A stretch of DNA of 64,000 nucleotides. Origin: Rhynchonema sp. JSB1_4. Its lineage: Eukaryota > Nematoda > Chromadorea > Monhysterida > Xyalidae. Position 1 is the stretch's first letter, and each line of letters begins with the position of its first letter. The position numbers and the translations under genes are program-made. This document shows, piece after piece, positions 23,001 to 33,422 of this stretch. The notes below the pieces were generated by a model, which saw only the letters and a program-made list of their open reading frames with translations, made no database searches and was not told where the DNA came from. The DNA lies in assembly GCA_030248065.1 (NCBI GenBank), contig JASAMV010003771.1, forward strand, positions 34,060 through 98,059, given 5' to 3'.

Positions 23001-25921
23001 AATGCGGTTGAGTTGTTTTTGGTGTGACAGAAATACGATTTGTGATCCGCCACTAACTGAATTGAATTGAAAGAAAGGCATAAAATTCTATATTTGTCGC
23101 GAATTGTTATGAAATTTCACAGCACGTTACTTTCATAATTCCAACTTGGATCCATCAAACCAACCAGCATTGACATCGAGGGCAGCGGCGGCCTTATCAG
23201 TCTGTGGGTCGCTAACAAGCAGCACCCGTAGTCCGTTCGATAGCTGAAGACATCGATACTCGCGATGGTCTTCGGACGATTTGACCACGTTGTCGATGCG
23301 ATTCAGCACTTGCATGCCTGAATTGACAAGGAGAAAACTTAGATTTCAGGAATTTTTTTGGCAAAACATGGCAGGCAAAAACACAAAATGATAAGAAATA
23401 CAAACCTAAATTATTTCCAGTTGTGTGCTCAGTTGTGGCGGCGACCGTTGCGGTCGCTGGATTGGTCGATGCGCTACTGTTGCTTGTGTGCACGAAACGA
23501 CGAGGAAATCTGGAAATAAGTCAAGAGAAAAATTGCAAAATGGGAAATTTCAACCCACCCAATTCTTAAACGGCTCGGCTCGGCCAGATAGATCGAAACC
23601 GAATATACTAACTTTTTCTATGGCCGGTAACGGTGGAGTGGAGAATTGAGCGAAAAGTTGAGCGCAAGGTGTGCAACGTCTTACCGCTACCGTATCCATT
23701 CCACTGAACTTTCCACTGCACTTTCGGCTCAACTCTCCACTCCACCCCTTCGTGAATACCACCCCGTTTCGGGTTTTGAAAAAAACGTGCTTCGTGTCTT
23801 GAAAAAAGGAAACACAAAAAATGATATTCGTGTTTCGGGTTTTGAAAAAAAACGAAACACACAGAATAATGTTCGAAAATGTTTTGGCTGACAATATGAT
23901 TGTCGGCGCAACTATTGGTAGCATAACCGAAACATTTTCGAACATCATGCTTCGTGCTTTTTTTAAAACCTAGGAATGAACGAAGCGCTGGTGTACCTGA
24001 ACTGCAATCTGACTCAGGCAACACAAAAATATACAACACAGTTGATAAACAGCTAACATGACGAAATATAAAATGAAACAGACTTCGCTATACCCAGACT
24101 TTGGGACCTTTTTAGTGAAGTGCGGACAGATGACGAATAAGGGACTTAACAGGCAGACTTGATAGACTCCAGCTATACCAGTGCTACTGAGTAATCATAG
24201 TATTTTTGCCCAAATGCTATTCTTCTCGCCGACAACCGAGCATTGCTCCTCGTAAAGTCTGCTGCGTTACAAAGTCTTTCGAAAGCCCTGCTCAAATCCG
24301 CTGTGCGATACACAACGATTTTCAGGCGGTGAATCAGTCACTCGTCTTCTGGTTAACCTCATCTTCTTTCTGGCATGGTAAAATTAGGCAGGATATTTTT
24401 ATTATGATTGCCATCAATCTTCACCACACGTGAAAATCACAAAATTTCCAGATATACTTTTGCTACCTTGTAACTGGCAGAAAACTCGTTTTTTATAATG
24501 CGTGAAAAACTCGAGAAAAACCAATAAAGAACCGCAGCGTACAAGGATAGGGGAAGCCTAAATACAAGGAATCTTTGAGACATAGTAATGTTAGCACAGG
24601 TACTACAGTGGTGCGTTTATAATTGCAATTTTTCCGGAAAAATACATTCACTGAAAAAAAGGTTTTTTTTCCGAAAAAAACGTTTTTTTCGATATTTTTT
24701 AGGCCAAAAGTTGGTCGCCTGTTCAAATGGGGAACATATGGACAAAGTGTGGCCTAACACTGCTTCGTGAGGAAAGGCAGGCAAGCACTAGATGAAATTG
24801 ACTTTTCAAAAAATGGAACAAGCGCTGGATAAAAATGACTTTTGGATTTGGCCCCTCCCTTGGCCAAAAGCTGGATCCGTCACTGAAGAACATGCTGGAC
24901 AAGTCAACCGGAACACAAAATGGTTTTGCACGATTTGAGAAGCTGACCTCGCTACTTGCGAGGTCAATTTCTCCGCGACTCTCCAAGTTGTTTTGGAAAA
25001 TTTGGAAATTTTTCCGAAAATTTCCGATACTGTATTTTTCCAGCACCCGGAAAAATATCGGTTGGTTATTTTGGCCTCCGAAAAAAACGTTTTTTTTCGT
25101 TTTTTTCTGGAAAAAACGGTTTTTTCCACCTACAACTATAGTGTCTATGGGTGTATTGTGGTGACTAAAATTTTTGAAACAAGCCCCATTGACACCGTCC
25201 GCGCTTGAACTTCTGAAGAAAATTTTTCCCAACCTCTGTCAGGAAGTGGAAAATTTCGCGAAAAAAGACCTACGCATGCTCCCTGGATGCTGTGGCTTTT
25301 TTCAGTTTTTTACGTCCCAGATGGACTCGGTTTTCGTGAAAAGAAATGGTTTTTTCCATGCGCCAGTACACAGCTTAGCTTGCACTTGTTCTGTCTGCAG
25401 GACATTCCGGGAGTAACACCCTGATGGTGCAGTTGCACTTGAAAAAATGAAATGTAAACCCCGCTTGCTGCCGTGGCGGTGGGTGAGTGACTAAAACTGT
25501 GCAAACACAAAGGCAGAAAACGAACATTGAAAAGGACAGGAGTGACAGAAACGATAAAAACAAGCAAAGTAAGAATCACCGCAGCAACACAGACAAACAA
25601 CAGTGCAATGTAACGCAATAAATAAAATAAAATGATAGAACAAACCAGAGCAGCAGGGTACAAAATCGGAAACAGAGAAAAGATGACTAACATGGACGTT
25701 TTGCCACCACCGCCAAGACTCCAGAATTGTGGACGATAGAGTGCGGTCACAGAAACGTTGTGACGAGTGAATGTGATATGTGTCGGTTTGGCTGCGCTGA
25801 ACAAGTTCCATAGACAGAAACGCAAAGCGCGACCCATGCGTTGCGTTTGCTTGACGAACTTCACCAGACGACAACCACTCCGTGTCCGTGAAGTAATTTG
25901 TGATTGGTAGATCAGGGACAC
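14006..25921 (-). CDS. ide: insulin-degrading enzyme (insulysin), M16 zinc metallopeptidase, complete, 25 exons
   Basis: IDE degrades insulin, amyloid-type and other short peptides in the cytosol and mitochondria. Twenty-five exons (first 25921-25692, then 23509-23406, 23317-23165, 20858-20665, 19982-19843 and on to 14113-14006) sum to 1095 residues; human IDE has 1019. The inverted zinc motif is HFCEH in [13 protein letters not shown]. The third zinc ligand lies in [11 protein letters not shown]. The late catalytic RTKEQLG joins to [10 protein letters not shown] across an intron, and the C-terminus is KL. The first exon is free of Asp/Glu and rich in Arg, like a mitochondrial presequence; Met codons at 25921 and 25837 are both possible starts. 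The intron after exon 22 uses a GC donor (GCAAGC). Introns hold a hAT MITE, a foldback element and, antisense in intron 3, a duplicated coiled-coil gene. Confidence 0.95.
14125..14411. mobile_element. foldback MITE related to the TATAGTCC family, in the last IDE intron
   Basis: The ends are inverted repeats: TATAGGCAATCCATCGGCTC, then ATGGCACT, on the left and AGTGCCATGAGCTGGCGGAT on the right. The order and words match the outer arms of the copies at 7704 and 35038, but the interior has diverged. It fills most of the intron between the last two IDE exons (14114-14480). Confidence 0.75.
20143..20579. mobile_element. hAT-type MITE with GTGTCGGGT words, in IDE intron 4, copy 1
   Basis: Left end TAGGGTTAGAG, right end CTCTAGCCCTG. 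The target duplication CTGTCGAT is exact at 20135-20142 and 20580-20587. Clusters of ATGTCGGGTGTCGGGT flank an AT-rich centre with a small palindrome (TTGCACTAACGATGCAA, about 20391). The sister copy with a different target duplication is at 63361-63767. Confidence 0.95.
21434..21918 (+). CDS. small coiled-coil protein, copy 1, nested antisense in IDE intron 3
   Basis: The family was not recognised. Exons 21434-21526, 21592-21739 and 21824-21918 give 111 residues. The protein is charged and helical throughout, with coiled-coil-like heptads: [18 protein letters not shown], then [16 protein letters not shown] and [17 protein letters not shown]. It ends with a basic serine-rich tail, [17 protein letters not shown], and SGRSKS. 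The first intron has a GC donor (GAG then GCAAGC) that aligns exactly with the GT donor of copy 2. The gene lies wholly inside the 2.3-kb IDE intron 3 (20859-23164) on the other strand. The start ATG at 21434 fits the copy-2 alignment. It could be an adaptor or cytoskeletal protein, but nothing fixes the role. Confidence 0.65.
21998..22566 (+). CDS. small coiled-coil protein, copy 2, tandem duplicate of copy 1 (5' end unclear)
   Basis: Exons 21998-22084, 22156-22303, 22386-22459 and 22543-22566 give an open frame of 110 residues with the same plan as copy 1: [17 protein letters not shown], then [42 protein letters not shown] and a terminal SGR. Exon boundaries 1 and 2 are at the same codons as copy 1. 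Copy 2 has one extra intron near the C-terminus, after NRDAA. No ATG was found in its first exon. Either an upstream start exon lies near 21.93 kb, or it is spliced from copy 1 as an alternative end, or it is a pseudogene. Frame preservation argues against a pseudogene. Confidence 0.55.
22567..23164. other. rest of IDE intron 3, no supported feature
   Basis: AT-rich sequence with short open frames of no recognised similarity. It may hold the 3' untranslated region of coiled-coil copy 2. Confidence 0.4.
23510..25691. other. IDE intron 1 with several small inverted-repeat sequences
   Basis: No coding exon was recognised. Visible structures: an inverted pair GGAGTGGAGAATTGAGC near 23634 and GGCTCAACTCTCCACTCC near 23728; an inverted pair TTCGAAAATGTTT near 23872 and AAACATTTTCGAAC near 23930; and an AT-rich stretch at 24600-25140 with CCGAAAAAAACG words resembling the one in mortalin intron 5 at 41820-42240. 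None shows a clear target duplication. Confidence 0.5.
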
Positions 25922-26076
25922 AGTTGAAGTGGAACGACGACGACGGCCTCAGAGCTCGAACGAATTTACGATTTTTTTACCCAAACGCAGGCACTTTCGC
26001 ACGTAAATTTTTGCTTGGTTCTTCAGCGAATGCCTGCTGTAAAAATGCAAAAAGAGTCCTTCAGTACAGCCCAGGG
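25922..26076. promoter_or_regulatory. upstream region of IDE
   Basis: This short single-copy stretch separates the IDE start from the transposon nest. No TATA-like box could be assigned with confidence. Confidence 0.25.
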
Positions 26077-27481
26077 CAGTGTAGTTCCTGGGGGAGGGGG
26101 TCCCCCCAAAGGTACACTAACCGCCGCGACCAAGGTACACTAACCGCCGTGCCAGCAGTGATGTGGTTGGGGGGGGGGGGTATTACCCCCAACTGTTAGG
26201 TAGCTTTCTTGCTCCGAAACCCATACCCCCCAAACTGGCTAGCTGGCTTTCTTGCTCCGGTCACCAAGTAAGAAAAGTGTTGATTTTAGTGCCAAAATGA
26301 CTATTTTATGGGCCAAAATGGTCAAATTCGTTCAAATTTTCTCACACGTGCACAAACAGGCATTTACATTACAGCAGCATAAGAGTTCGAACACTTTTGG
26401 CCGCCACTGTATGGGCAAATCTATCTATTGTCAACAAATTCTGGGAACAATCTATCTATCGTCAACACATTTCGACCCCGAAATGGGTATTTTTGCCTCA
26501 AAATGGCTCAAAATCGGTATTTTTTGTCCCAAATAGGCAAAAAATCGCGCGTTAGTACATCTAAGTGCATTTTCATTAATATTTACACATTATTACCTAC
26601 TTAGTACACTATACTATACCTTAATTTTTGGCGACCCCCCCCACCATCTATCTATCGTCAACAAGTTTGGGTCGACCCCCCCCCCCAGATTTCGGACTTG
26701 GGTCATCTATCTCTCGTCAACAGTGTAGTTCCTGGTCCGGAGGGGGAGATAGCGGACCCCCCGTTTTTTCAGAGGGGGAGATAGTGTACCCCCGAGGGGG
26801 GGAAGGGGGGGAGGGGGGGGGAGGAAGACCAAATTCGGGAAAAAGTCACTTTTTGAGGTCGAAAATTTGACCTATTTTTGCCCCTTTTTGGAAAAAAATC
26901 TTCATAAAAAGGGTATTTTGGCGACTTTTGAGAACATTGACCTGAAAATCACACATTTTAGGCCTAAAAATGCCCATTTTAGGCCTAAAAATGGCCATTT
27001 TAGGCAAAAATTGGGGGAGATAGTGTACCCAGAGGGGGAGATAGGGGATGGTGTACCACCCGAGGGGGAGATAGCCTACCCGAGGGGGGACCCCCTCCCC
27101 CCCAGGAACTACACTGCTCGTCAACACATTTCGGGTCCCAATCTATCTATCGTCAACACCCTGACCAAGTACTACATTGGGGGGAAGACCCAAATCCAGG
27201 AAAAAGTCACTTTTTGAGGTTGAAAATTTGACCGCTTTTTGCCCCTTTTTGGAAAAAATTCTCCATAAAAAGGGTATTTTGGCAACTTTTGACATCATTG
27301 ACCTAAAAATCACCCATTTTATGCCTAAAAATGCCCATTTTAGGCCTAAAAATGCCGATTTTAGGCAAAAATTGAGGCGGTTAGTGTACCTGGCGCGGCG
27401 GTTAGTGTACTAGTGCACCTTGGTCGCGGCGGTTAGTGTACCTTCGGGGGGGGGGGGCCCTCCACCCCAGGAACTACACTG
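26077..27481. mobile_element. composite of hAT-like MITEs (outer ACACTAACCGCCG family)
   Basis: The outer termini are CAGTGTAGTTCCTGG and CCAGGAACTACACTG with GGTACACTAACCGCCG words at both ends, as in the elements at 10163 and 38545. The interior contains a truncated A/B-family element (TCTATCTATCGTCAACA words, 26415-27179) and the intact insertion at 26721-27116. The outer flanks do not match, so internal rearrangement has occurred. Confidence 0.6.
26721..27116. mobile_element. hAT-type MITE (GGGGGAGATAG family) inserted in an A/B element
   Basis: Ends CAGTGTAGTTCCTGG and CCCAGGAACTACACTG. The target duplication CTCGTCAA is exact at 26713-26720 and 27117-27124. The subterminal word is GAGGGGGAGATAGTGTACCC. 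The target falls inside a TCTATCTCTCGTCAACA word of the older A/B-family element. Confidence 0.92.
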
Positions 27482-27652
27482 CACAGCACTGACACTGGCT
27501 CTATTAATTCACTTCACCAGTTCACTGACCCCTTTTTGGGGGGGCTGTATTACGGGGGGCTGTATTTAGGTTTTTACGGCATGCATATGCACATTTTCTG
27601 TGGGACCCAAATGGACCCGGTTCACAGAAACCGAATCACAAAAACATACCTA

Positions 27653-28210
27653 CCACCGTATTGTCGGAAATAGAACCCGGGGGTCTATTTTTTCACTGGG
27701 GTCATTTTGGGGGGTTCAATTTATGGGGGGGGTCAATTATTGGGGGCAATGGTGTAGCTGGGGGGGGGGGGAGTGGGGGGGTCCCCCCCTAGGTACAGTA
27801 GGTAGGTTGCCGCCGCCCCTCACCTGGTACAGTAGGTAGGTTGCCGCCCCTCCCCTGGTACAGTAGGTAGGTTGCCGCCCCACCTAACTTTTCACCCAAA
27901 ACATTCATTTTTGGCTTAAAATTGCATAAAATTAGCATATTTGTCTGCAAATAGGCGAAAATCGCGCGCTGCGCGCGAAATTAGTGTTTTAGGCCACATT
28001 TTCTTCAGTATTTAGACATAAAAAATTTCGGTTTCCAGATGACCCCCCCCAAAGTGGTACGACCCCCCCCCTAGCTCGGCTGGTACAGTAGGTAGGTTGC
28101 CTGCCGCCCCGCATTTTGGGTGGTACAGTAGGTTGCCGCCCCGCCTGGGTAGCTACACCACTGATTGGGGGGGGTTATATTTTTCATTTGGCCCCCCGAC
28201 GAAAAACAAA
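27653..28210. mobile_element. partial element of the Q family, host of MITE D3
   Basis: It starts CCGTATTGTCGGAAATAGAACCC and continues with TTCACTGGGGTCATTTTGGGG words and TATATTTTTCATTTGGCCCCC. The same order occurs at 29263-29390. It is interrupted by D3. The right terminus of the Q family is not present. Confidence 0.65.
27747..28163. mobile_element. hAT-type MITE D3, with matching empty site at 29349
   Basis: Ends CAATGGTGTAGCTGG and GGTAGCTACACCACTG. The target duplication ATTGGGGG is exact at 27739-27746 and 28164-28171. The GGTACAGTAGGTAGGTTGCCG word is repeated at both ends and the central hairpin is at 27961-27977. The uninterrupted paralogue of the host at 29340-29385 reads straight through the target, confirming the boundaries. 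Confidence 0.95.
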
Positions 28211-28371
28211 AACAAAAAACTGGTTCTTCGTGATTCTGTTGATTATGGTCGAGCTGTTATCGTTGAAAAGAAAAGTGTCAATAACCGTATTTCACATGAA
28301 TTCTATTATTGCGTGCGATCCATTTGATTTGAATGTGCTCACCGATCTTGATTTATTGAGTGTGTTGAACG

Positions 28372-28513
28372 ATGCAAACTCTAACAAGTCTAAGAAATAG
28401 GAAAGCAGCGACACAGCGAGGCGGGGGAGCAGCAACGGCGACAAATATAAAAATAAAAATAATTTCAATTCTCCCCAAATTTTCAGGCCTGAAAGTCCAG
28501 GCACGAACGGAAC
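28372..28513. other. single-copy island between transposons
   Basis: Short non-repetitive sequence with no supported gene. The last 8 bases, AACGGAAC, are the left target duplication of element C2. Confidence 0.4.
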
Positions 28514-29262
28514 CAGAGGTCGCGATCGGGCCGGGTTTGGCCGGCCCGGCCCGGCCCGAGCCCCCAAATCTCCGGCCCGGCCCGACCCGTACCCCCAAAT
28601 CTCCGGCCCGGCCCGGCCCGAACCCCCAAATCTCCGGCCCGGCCCGGCCCGAATTTTTGGCTCAGATTTTAACCCAATTTTTGTCATAATTTTTGCGATT
28701 TTTGAATCAATGTTTTTGTTGAAATTTCATTGTTTTCCATGAAAAAGTCGCCAGATAGACAATACCAATGGTGTGGCTGGGGGGTCCCCCCTAGGTACAG
28801 TAGGTAGATGACGCGCCATCCTGGTACAGTAGTAGGTAGGTCGCCGCCCCCCGGCTCACTGTAGTGGCTGGGGGGGGATTGGGGGGGATTCCCCCCCCTA
28901 AGGTGTATCTATCTCGAGTCAACCCTTAGGGGGGGGATGGGGGGGGAAGGGTATCTATCTCGAGCCGACCCCAAATGGTATCTCGAGTAAGTAGATTTAT
29001 GGTTTTCAAAGGCAAAAATAGGTGTTTTTCGACCTCGGGACCCCCAAAAATCGCGCGCTCCGCGCGCAGACACCCAAAAATGGTCATTTTAGGCCAATTT
29101 TCGGCAAAAATGTCAAAAAATACCCATTTTTAGGCCAATTTTGCAGTAAAATTGCATGCAAAAAACGGCCTTTTTTCGCCTTTTGACGGACCATAGGGGT
29201 ATCTTGGGTAGCCTCTGGGGGGTATCTCGAGTAAGTCCGAAACCTTCCCCCCCCCTAGGGTA

Positions 29263-30299
29263 CCGTATTGTCGGAAATAGAACCCGGGGGGTCTATTTTT
29301 TCACTGGGGTCATTTTGGGGGGGTTCAATTTATGGGGGGGGTCAATTATTGGGGGGGTTATATTTTTCATTTGGCCCCCCAACGAAAAAAATCATTGTTA
29401 ATAATGCCCCTAAAAATGGCTTGTTTTCGGTATTTTCTAACTTTAACACCTGCAATTATGCTTAAAAAGCTGTGTTCTGTTGTGTATATGGGTGGGCACA
29501 ATACCCAATACCCAATACCAATACCACCCAATACCAATACCAATACCAGTGTTTGGTATTGGTATTGGGTCTAATTCTGGTATTGGGTATTGGGTATTGG
29601 TATTGAAGCTGGCCTGGTATTGGTATTGGGTATTGGGTTTGCCCAGGTATTGGGTCAAAACCAATACCCAATACTGACCCAGAAAAACCCAATACCAAAC
29701 CAATACCAAACCCAATACCTGACTCAAAACCCAATACCAAACCAATACCAAACCCAATACCAACCCAATACCAGACCAAAAACCCAATACCAGACCAATA
29801 CTAAGACCAATACCCAATACCCAATACCAATACCAACCCAATACCCAATACTCAATACCAATACCGACCCAATACCAAACCCAATACCAGGCACAGGCAC
29901 TTCAGTAGTATTGATTTGGTATTGGGTATTGGTATTGGTATTGGGTCTCGCCCGGTATTGGTATTGGGTATTGGTATTGGGTCCTCAATTCGGTATTGGT
30001 ATTGGGTATTGGGTATTGGTACAGGGCCGGTATTGGTATTGGGTATTGGTATTGGGTGTCAAAAGTGGTATTGTGCCCAGGCCTAGTTGTGTACGCAAGT
30101 TTAAACAACGTTTGACACAACAACACAGCCTTATCATACCACTAATCTGTGGTACGGTGAAGGTTGGGGGTGGGGTTCTATTAATGGGGGGGGGGGTCAA
30201 TTAATGGGGGGGTTCTATTTGTGATTTCGAGCCATTTAGGGGGGTTCAATTAATGGGGGGTGGTCAATTAATGGGGGGGTTCTATTTCCGACAATACGG
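29263..30299. mobile_element. TA-flanked element Q carrying a CCAATA/TATTGG minisatellite
   Basis: The termini CCGTATTGTCGGAAATAGAAC and their reverse complement are perfect over more than 20 bp. The element is flanked by TA (29261-29262 and 30300-30301), as for Tc1/mariner-type or similar transposases. The interior has TCAATTAATGGGGGG words and the minisatellite listed separately. Comparison with F1 shows the site before insertion. Confidence 0.88.
29495..30060. repeat. CCAATACC / GGTATTGG minisatellite with strand switches
   Basis: About 560 bp are built almost only of CCAATACCCAATACCAATA units or their complement. The orientation switches several times (about 29555, 29660, 29915), so segments can pair as long hairpins. 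Open frames in all phases (IGIGYWVLVLG type) are products of the repeat, not genes. Confidence 0.9.
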
Positions 30300-30422
30300 T
30301 ATCTTGGGTCGATTGGCCTGCCACCACACTGCCCGATTGCGGCGACCTCTGAACGGAACGGATACGGAATCCAACTGACGCGAAACTGCCGTATCCTAAT
30401 TGTGTTGAGGTCACGTTCAGGC

Positions 30423-31467
30423 TTTAAAGTGCAAGGGACATAATTCATACGTGGAAAATGGGACCATTTTTTATTGCTGGAAGTGAAAGCCGCAATCAAG
30501 GTGACCATCCTTCAAAAAGAAGTACCGTCGAAAAGTGTCAAATGAACTGTCAAAAAGGGTGCCAAAGCCCAAAGGTGCACCTCCGGGAGTATAAGCACCA
30601 ACTGATCTAGCCGCCCCCCGAGCGTGATTTTCAGGCATCGTACGGAAGCAGCACATCACCGAACGAACGAAGTTGGAAAATCGATGTTGCACGATATGAT
30701 CGCCACAGCGACGGAGTAAGTTGAAAAATCATAAGTCCTTCAAAAAGGTTTATTTCGCGATTCTGAAACCGGTTCTGGAACCGGTCAAATTTGCCGTATT
30801 GGTTTATGTTTCATTGAAGGGAACCAGTATCAGTGTCCACTCATAGAGGTCGATACCTTTGGTGGACCACCTCCTGTTGCGTCCCCAATGTACATAGTCT
30901 TATATATGTAATCATCGAAACATTTTTAGTTCGATGTGTGAACAAAAGTGTCAACGGATCGGAAGTCAAATGAAAATGTTTCGGTGATTGCATATATAAG
31001 ACTATGTACATTGTAGACGCAATAAAAGGTGGTCCACCAAAGGTATCGACCTGCGAGTGGACACCGATGCTGGTGCACTTTAATGAAGCATAAACCAATA
31101 CGGCAAATTAGACCGGTTCCAGAACCGGTTTCAGAATCGCGAAATAAGTCTTTTTGAAGGACTTATGATTTTTCAACTTACTTCGTCGGTGTGACGATCA
31201 TATCTTGCAAGATCGATTTTCCAACTTCGTTCGTTCGGTGATGTGCTGCTTCCGTACGATGCCTGAAAATCACGCTCGGGGGGCGGCTAGATCAGTTGGT
31301 GCTTATACCCCCGGAGGTGCACCTTTGGCACACTTTTTGACAGTTCATTTGACACTGTTCGACGGAACTTCTTTTTGAAGGATGGTCACCTTGATTGCGG
31401 CTTTCACTTCCAGCAATAAAAAATGGTCCCATTTTCCAAATATGAATTATGTCCCTTGCACTTTAAA
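30423..31467. mobile_element. 1,045-bp near-perfect palindrome (foldback element)
   Basis: The left arm starts TTTAAAGTGCAAGGGACAT and the right arm ends with its complement. The arms are about 500 bp each and nearly continuous, with matching words such as GAACCGGTTTCAGAATCGCG and GGTGGTCCACC. The turn lies near 30945. Transcription on either strand would give a roughly 500-bp hairpin RNA. No coding capacity was found, and the target duplication is unclear. Confidence 0.9.
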
Positions 31468-31691
31468 TTAGGCGTGGACATGAGGAATGTGCACAGGTCT
31501 TCCTGGCTGGGGCCCAAGCCTGAATCGAAGCCTGAGCCAAAAGTTGAACGAAAGAGAAATCCAGAGTTGGATTCCGTTTATGTGAATTCTGTCTCCCGAT
31601 GCCCGATCCTAATCTAGCACCCGACATTCAATTTGACTGTGACTGTTTCATTAACTGACGTATAAAATGTTTCGACGTCCGATTCCCACTA

Positions 31692-32406
31692 CCGTAAAAA
31701 CCTAAATAGAAGGGGGCTCTATTAATTCACCAACCCCATTTTGGGGGCTCTATTCCGGGGGGCTCTATTAAGGGGGGCCTCTTAATTCACTGACCCAAAT
31801 CTGAAAAATTGTTCCCAGAAATACCCCCAAAAACCCCCCAAAAAAGAGTTTGAAAGGACGTTTTTTGCTTGTGATCGCATTTATTTGTGTCTATTCGTCA
31901 ATAAGAGGCGTATTATGTGCTCTGAACGAACAACAAACGCGCATAAATGTACCTCTGCACCACTATCAAGCTTTAATATGTTAGAATACCCAATTCGATT
32001 GATTGATAAATTTATTAATTGACCTCAAGTATATGGGTAAAAACCGATTATTAATCTTGGGTGATGTTTCATACAATAATACAATAAAGGAGAACACAGA
32101 GAAAGCATTAATTTACTTAGGCGCGCGTGCGCAGCATAGTGCATGCTGACTGACTGCGTCAGAGTGACCAGTCAGTCAGGCCAAACGTGCGGTGTAATGC
32201 AGTGTGCATGTGTGTGTGCGCGCTGCGTTGTTGGCGGCTGATACAATAATAATGATACAATAAATACAAGATTGGTACATTCCTCACAAATACACTACTG
32301 TCCGGGCGGGCTCTATTCCGGGATGCTCTATTTATTCACTGACCCATTTTTGGGGGCTGTATTACGGGGGGCTCTATTCCGGGGGGCTGTATTTAGGTTT
32401 TTACGG
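31692..32406. mobile_element. TA-flanked element P (CCGTAAAAACC termini)
   Basis: The termini CCGTAAAAACCTAAATA and ATTTAGGTTTTTACGG are inverted repeats flanked by TA (31690-31691 and 32407-32408). Both ends carry GGGGGCTCTATT words. A right-end fragment of the same family is at 27520-27580. No transposase gene was seen. Confidence 0.85.
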
Positions 32407-33140
32407 TAGTCGGTATTCAAATGCAATGATCCGAATTTTATTTCCCCAATTTTGATCACTGAATTTGGACTTCTAATACTTTGAAATTCATCCTGTTTCT
32501 GTGTGCGGCTATCAAGGAGTCATGCTTCTGATGACTGGTCCCGACCCAACATGATAGTCGGAATTAGACTGTCAAGCACTAAAGGGGACCGAAACAGTCT
32601 GTTTCCCATCCTAAATTTTGTGCATCATCTTCAGTGTAATACTTCGACCATTCTACCGAAACGTCAATAAAAACGCGCTCTTCTACTGCCACGGACAGTG
32701 ACAACAAAGGAACCGACTCCACAAATCATCGCTTTCAGTCGACTAAAAAGGTTCGCAAGATTTATCGCCATATAATTAGGCTTGGGCTTAGGCTCCAGTC
32801 ATTAAGGCCTGTCCATAAAATTCAAAGGGTTCAACTTTAGACTTCGAGGTCACTTTGGGGTTCTAACCCGCCCTGCATCCAGGGTTGGGCTAAAAAAAAG
32901 TAAAAAATTTTTATAAAAAAAGTTTTTTTTGTTCAAAAAAGTTCGCCACTTTTTCGGTTTTTAAAAATTAGAAAAGTAAGTTCACTTTTTTATTATTTCA
33001 CAACTTTTTTTTATTATTTTCCCCCTTTTTTGCTGTGAAATGTTTTTTTTGCTTGTTGTTTCTTAAAAATCGCCTGCGGCGCTTGTATTTCGCATCGGTT
33101 CAATGTCATTACAACGTTAGACAGTCCGTGGGTCTACTAA

Positions 33141-33422
33141 ACTATTGGTCGCACAATGACCATATAAGAATTGGTCAAATTTTTTTCCTGAATCGTAAAG
33201 AGGGAAAGTGACGGGGTGGTGACGTTGCGTTGCGTGATCGCACACAAAGCATGTAGTAAAGAGAATGTTTCAGACCTGCGGCAACGTGGTTGATCTGCTG
33301 GATTATTTTCAAGTGAAAATGTTTTGTGAGAATCACAAATAGCACAGTGGTTAAGAGTGACTGAACGTGAAAATCAGGATTGATTTGATGAATTCTTATA
33401 TAGTCATTGTGCGACCAATACC
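33141..33422. mobile_element. 282-bp MITE with TAA flanks (PIF/Harbinger-like), nested
   Basis: Inverted ends ACTATTGGTCGCACAATGAC and GTCATTGTGCGACCAATACC, flanked by TAA on both sides (33138-33140 and 33423-33425). A 3-bp TWA duplication is typical of PIF/Harbinger elements. It is inserted inside the hAT element at 32880-34137. Confidence 0.75.

Larger units (their letters stand above)
28857..30331. mobile_element. hAT-like MITE F2 (CTCGAGATA family), split by element Q
   Basis: Ends CACTGTAGTGGCTGG and CCTGCCACCACACTG, with TATCTCGAGT words and the hairpin at 29049-29067. It is the same family as F1, in the opposite orientation. No matching 8-bp flank remains; the left side abuts a truncated D element. 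Q interrupts it at a TA. Confidence 0.75.
28514..30351. mobile_element. hAT-type element C2 (CCGGCC family), host of D2, F2 and Q
   Basis: Left end CAGAGGTCGCGATCGGGCC, right end CGATTGCGGCGACCTCTG. The target duplication AACGGAAC is exact at 28506-28513 and 30352-30359. The left CCGGCC array is intact, but the right one has been lost, apparently when F2 and a truncated D-family element (28766-28856) became joined. Confidence 0.88.

Noticed and set aside
25310..25691. Hydrophobic continuation of the IDE first-exon frame as a multi-pass membrane protein
   Set aside because: A GTTAGT donor at 25691 joins in frame to the next IDE exon; the hydrophobic part is read-through of intron.
29443..30204. 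Long open frames on both strands rich in Ile/Gly/Tyr/Trp/Val or Gln/Tyr/Pro/Ile
   Set aside because: They are translations of the CCAATA/TATTGG minisatellite in several phases, with no conserved protein content.
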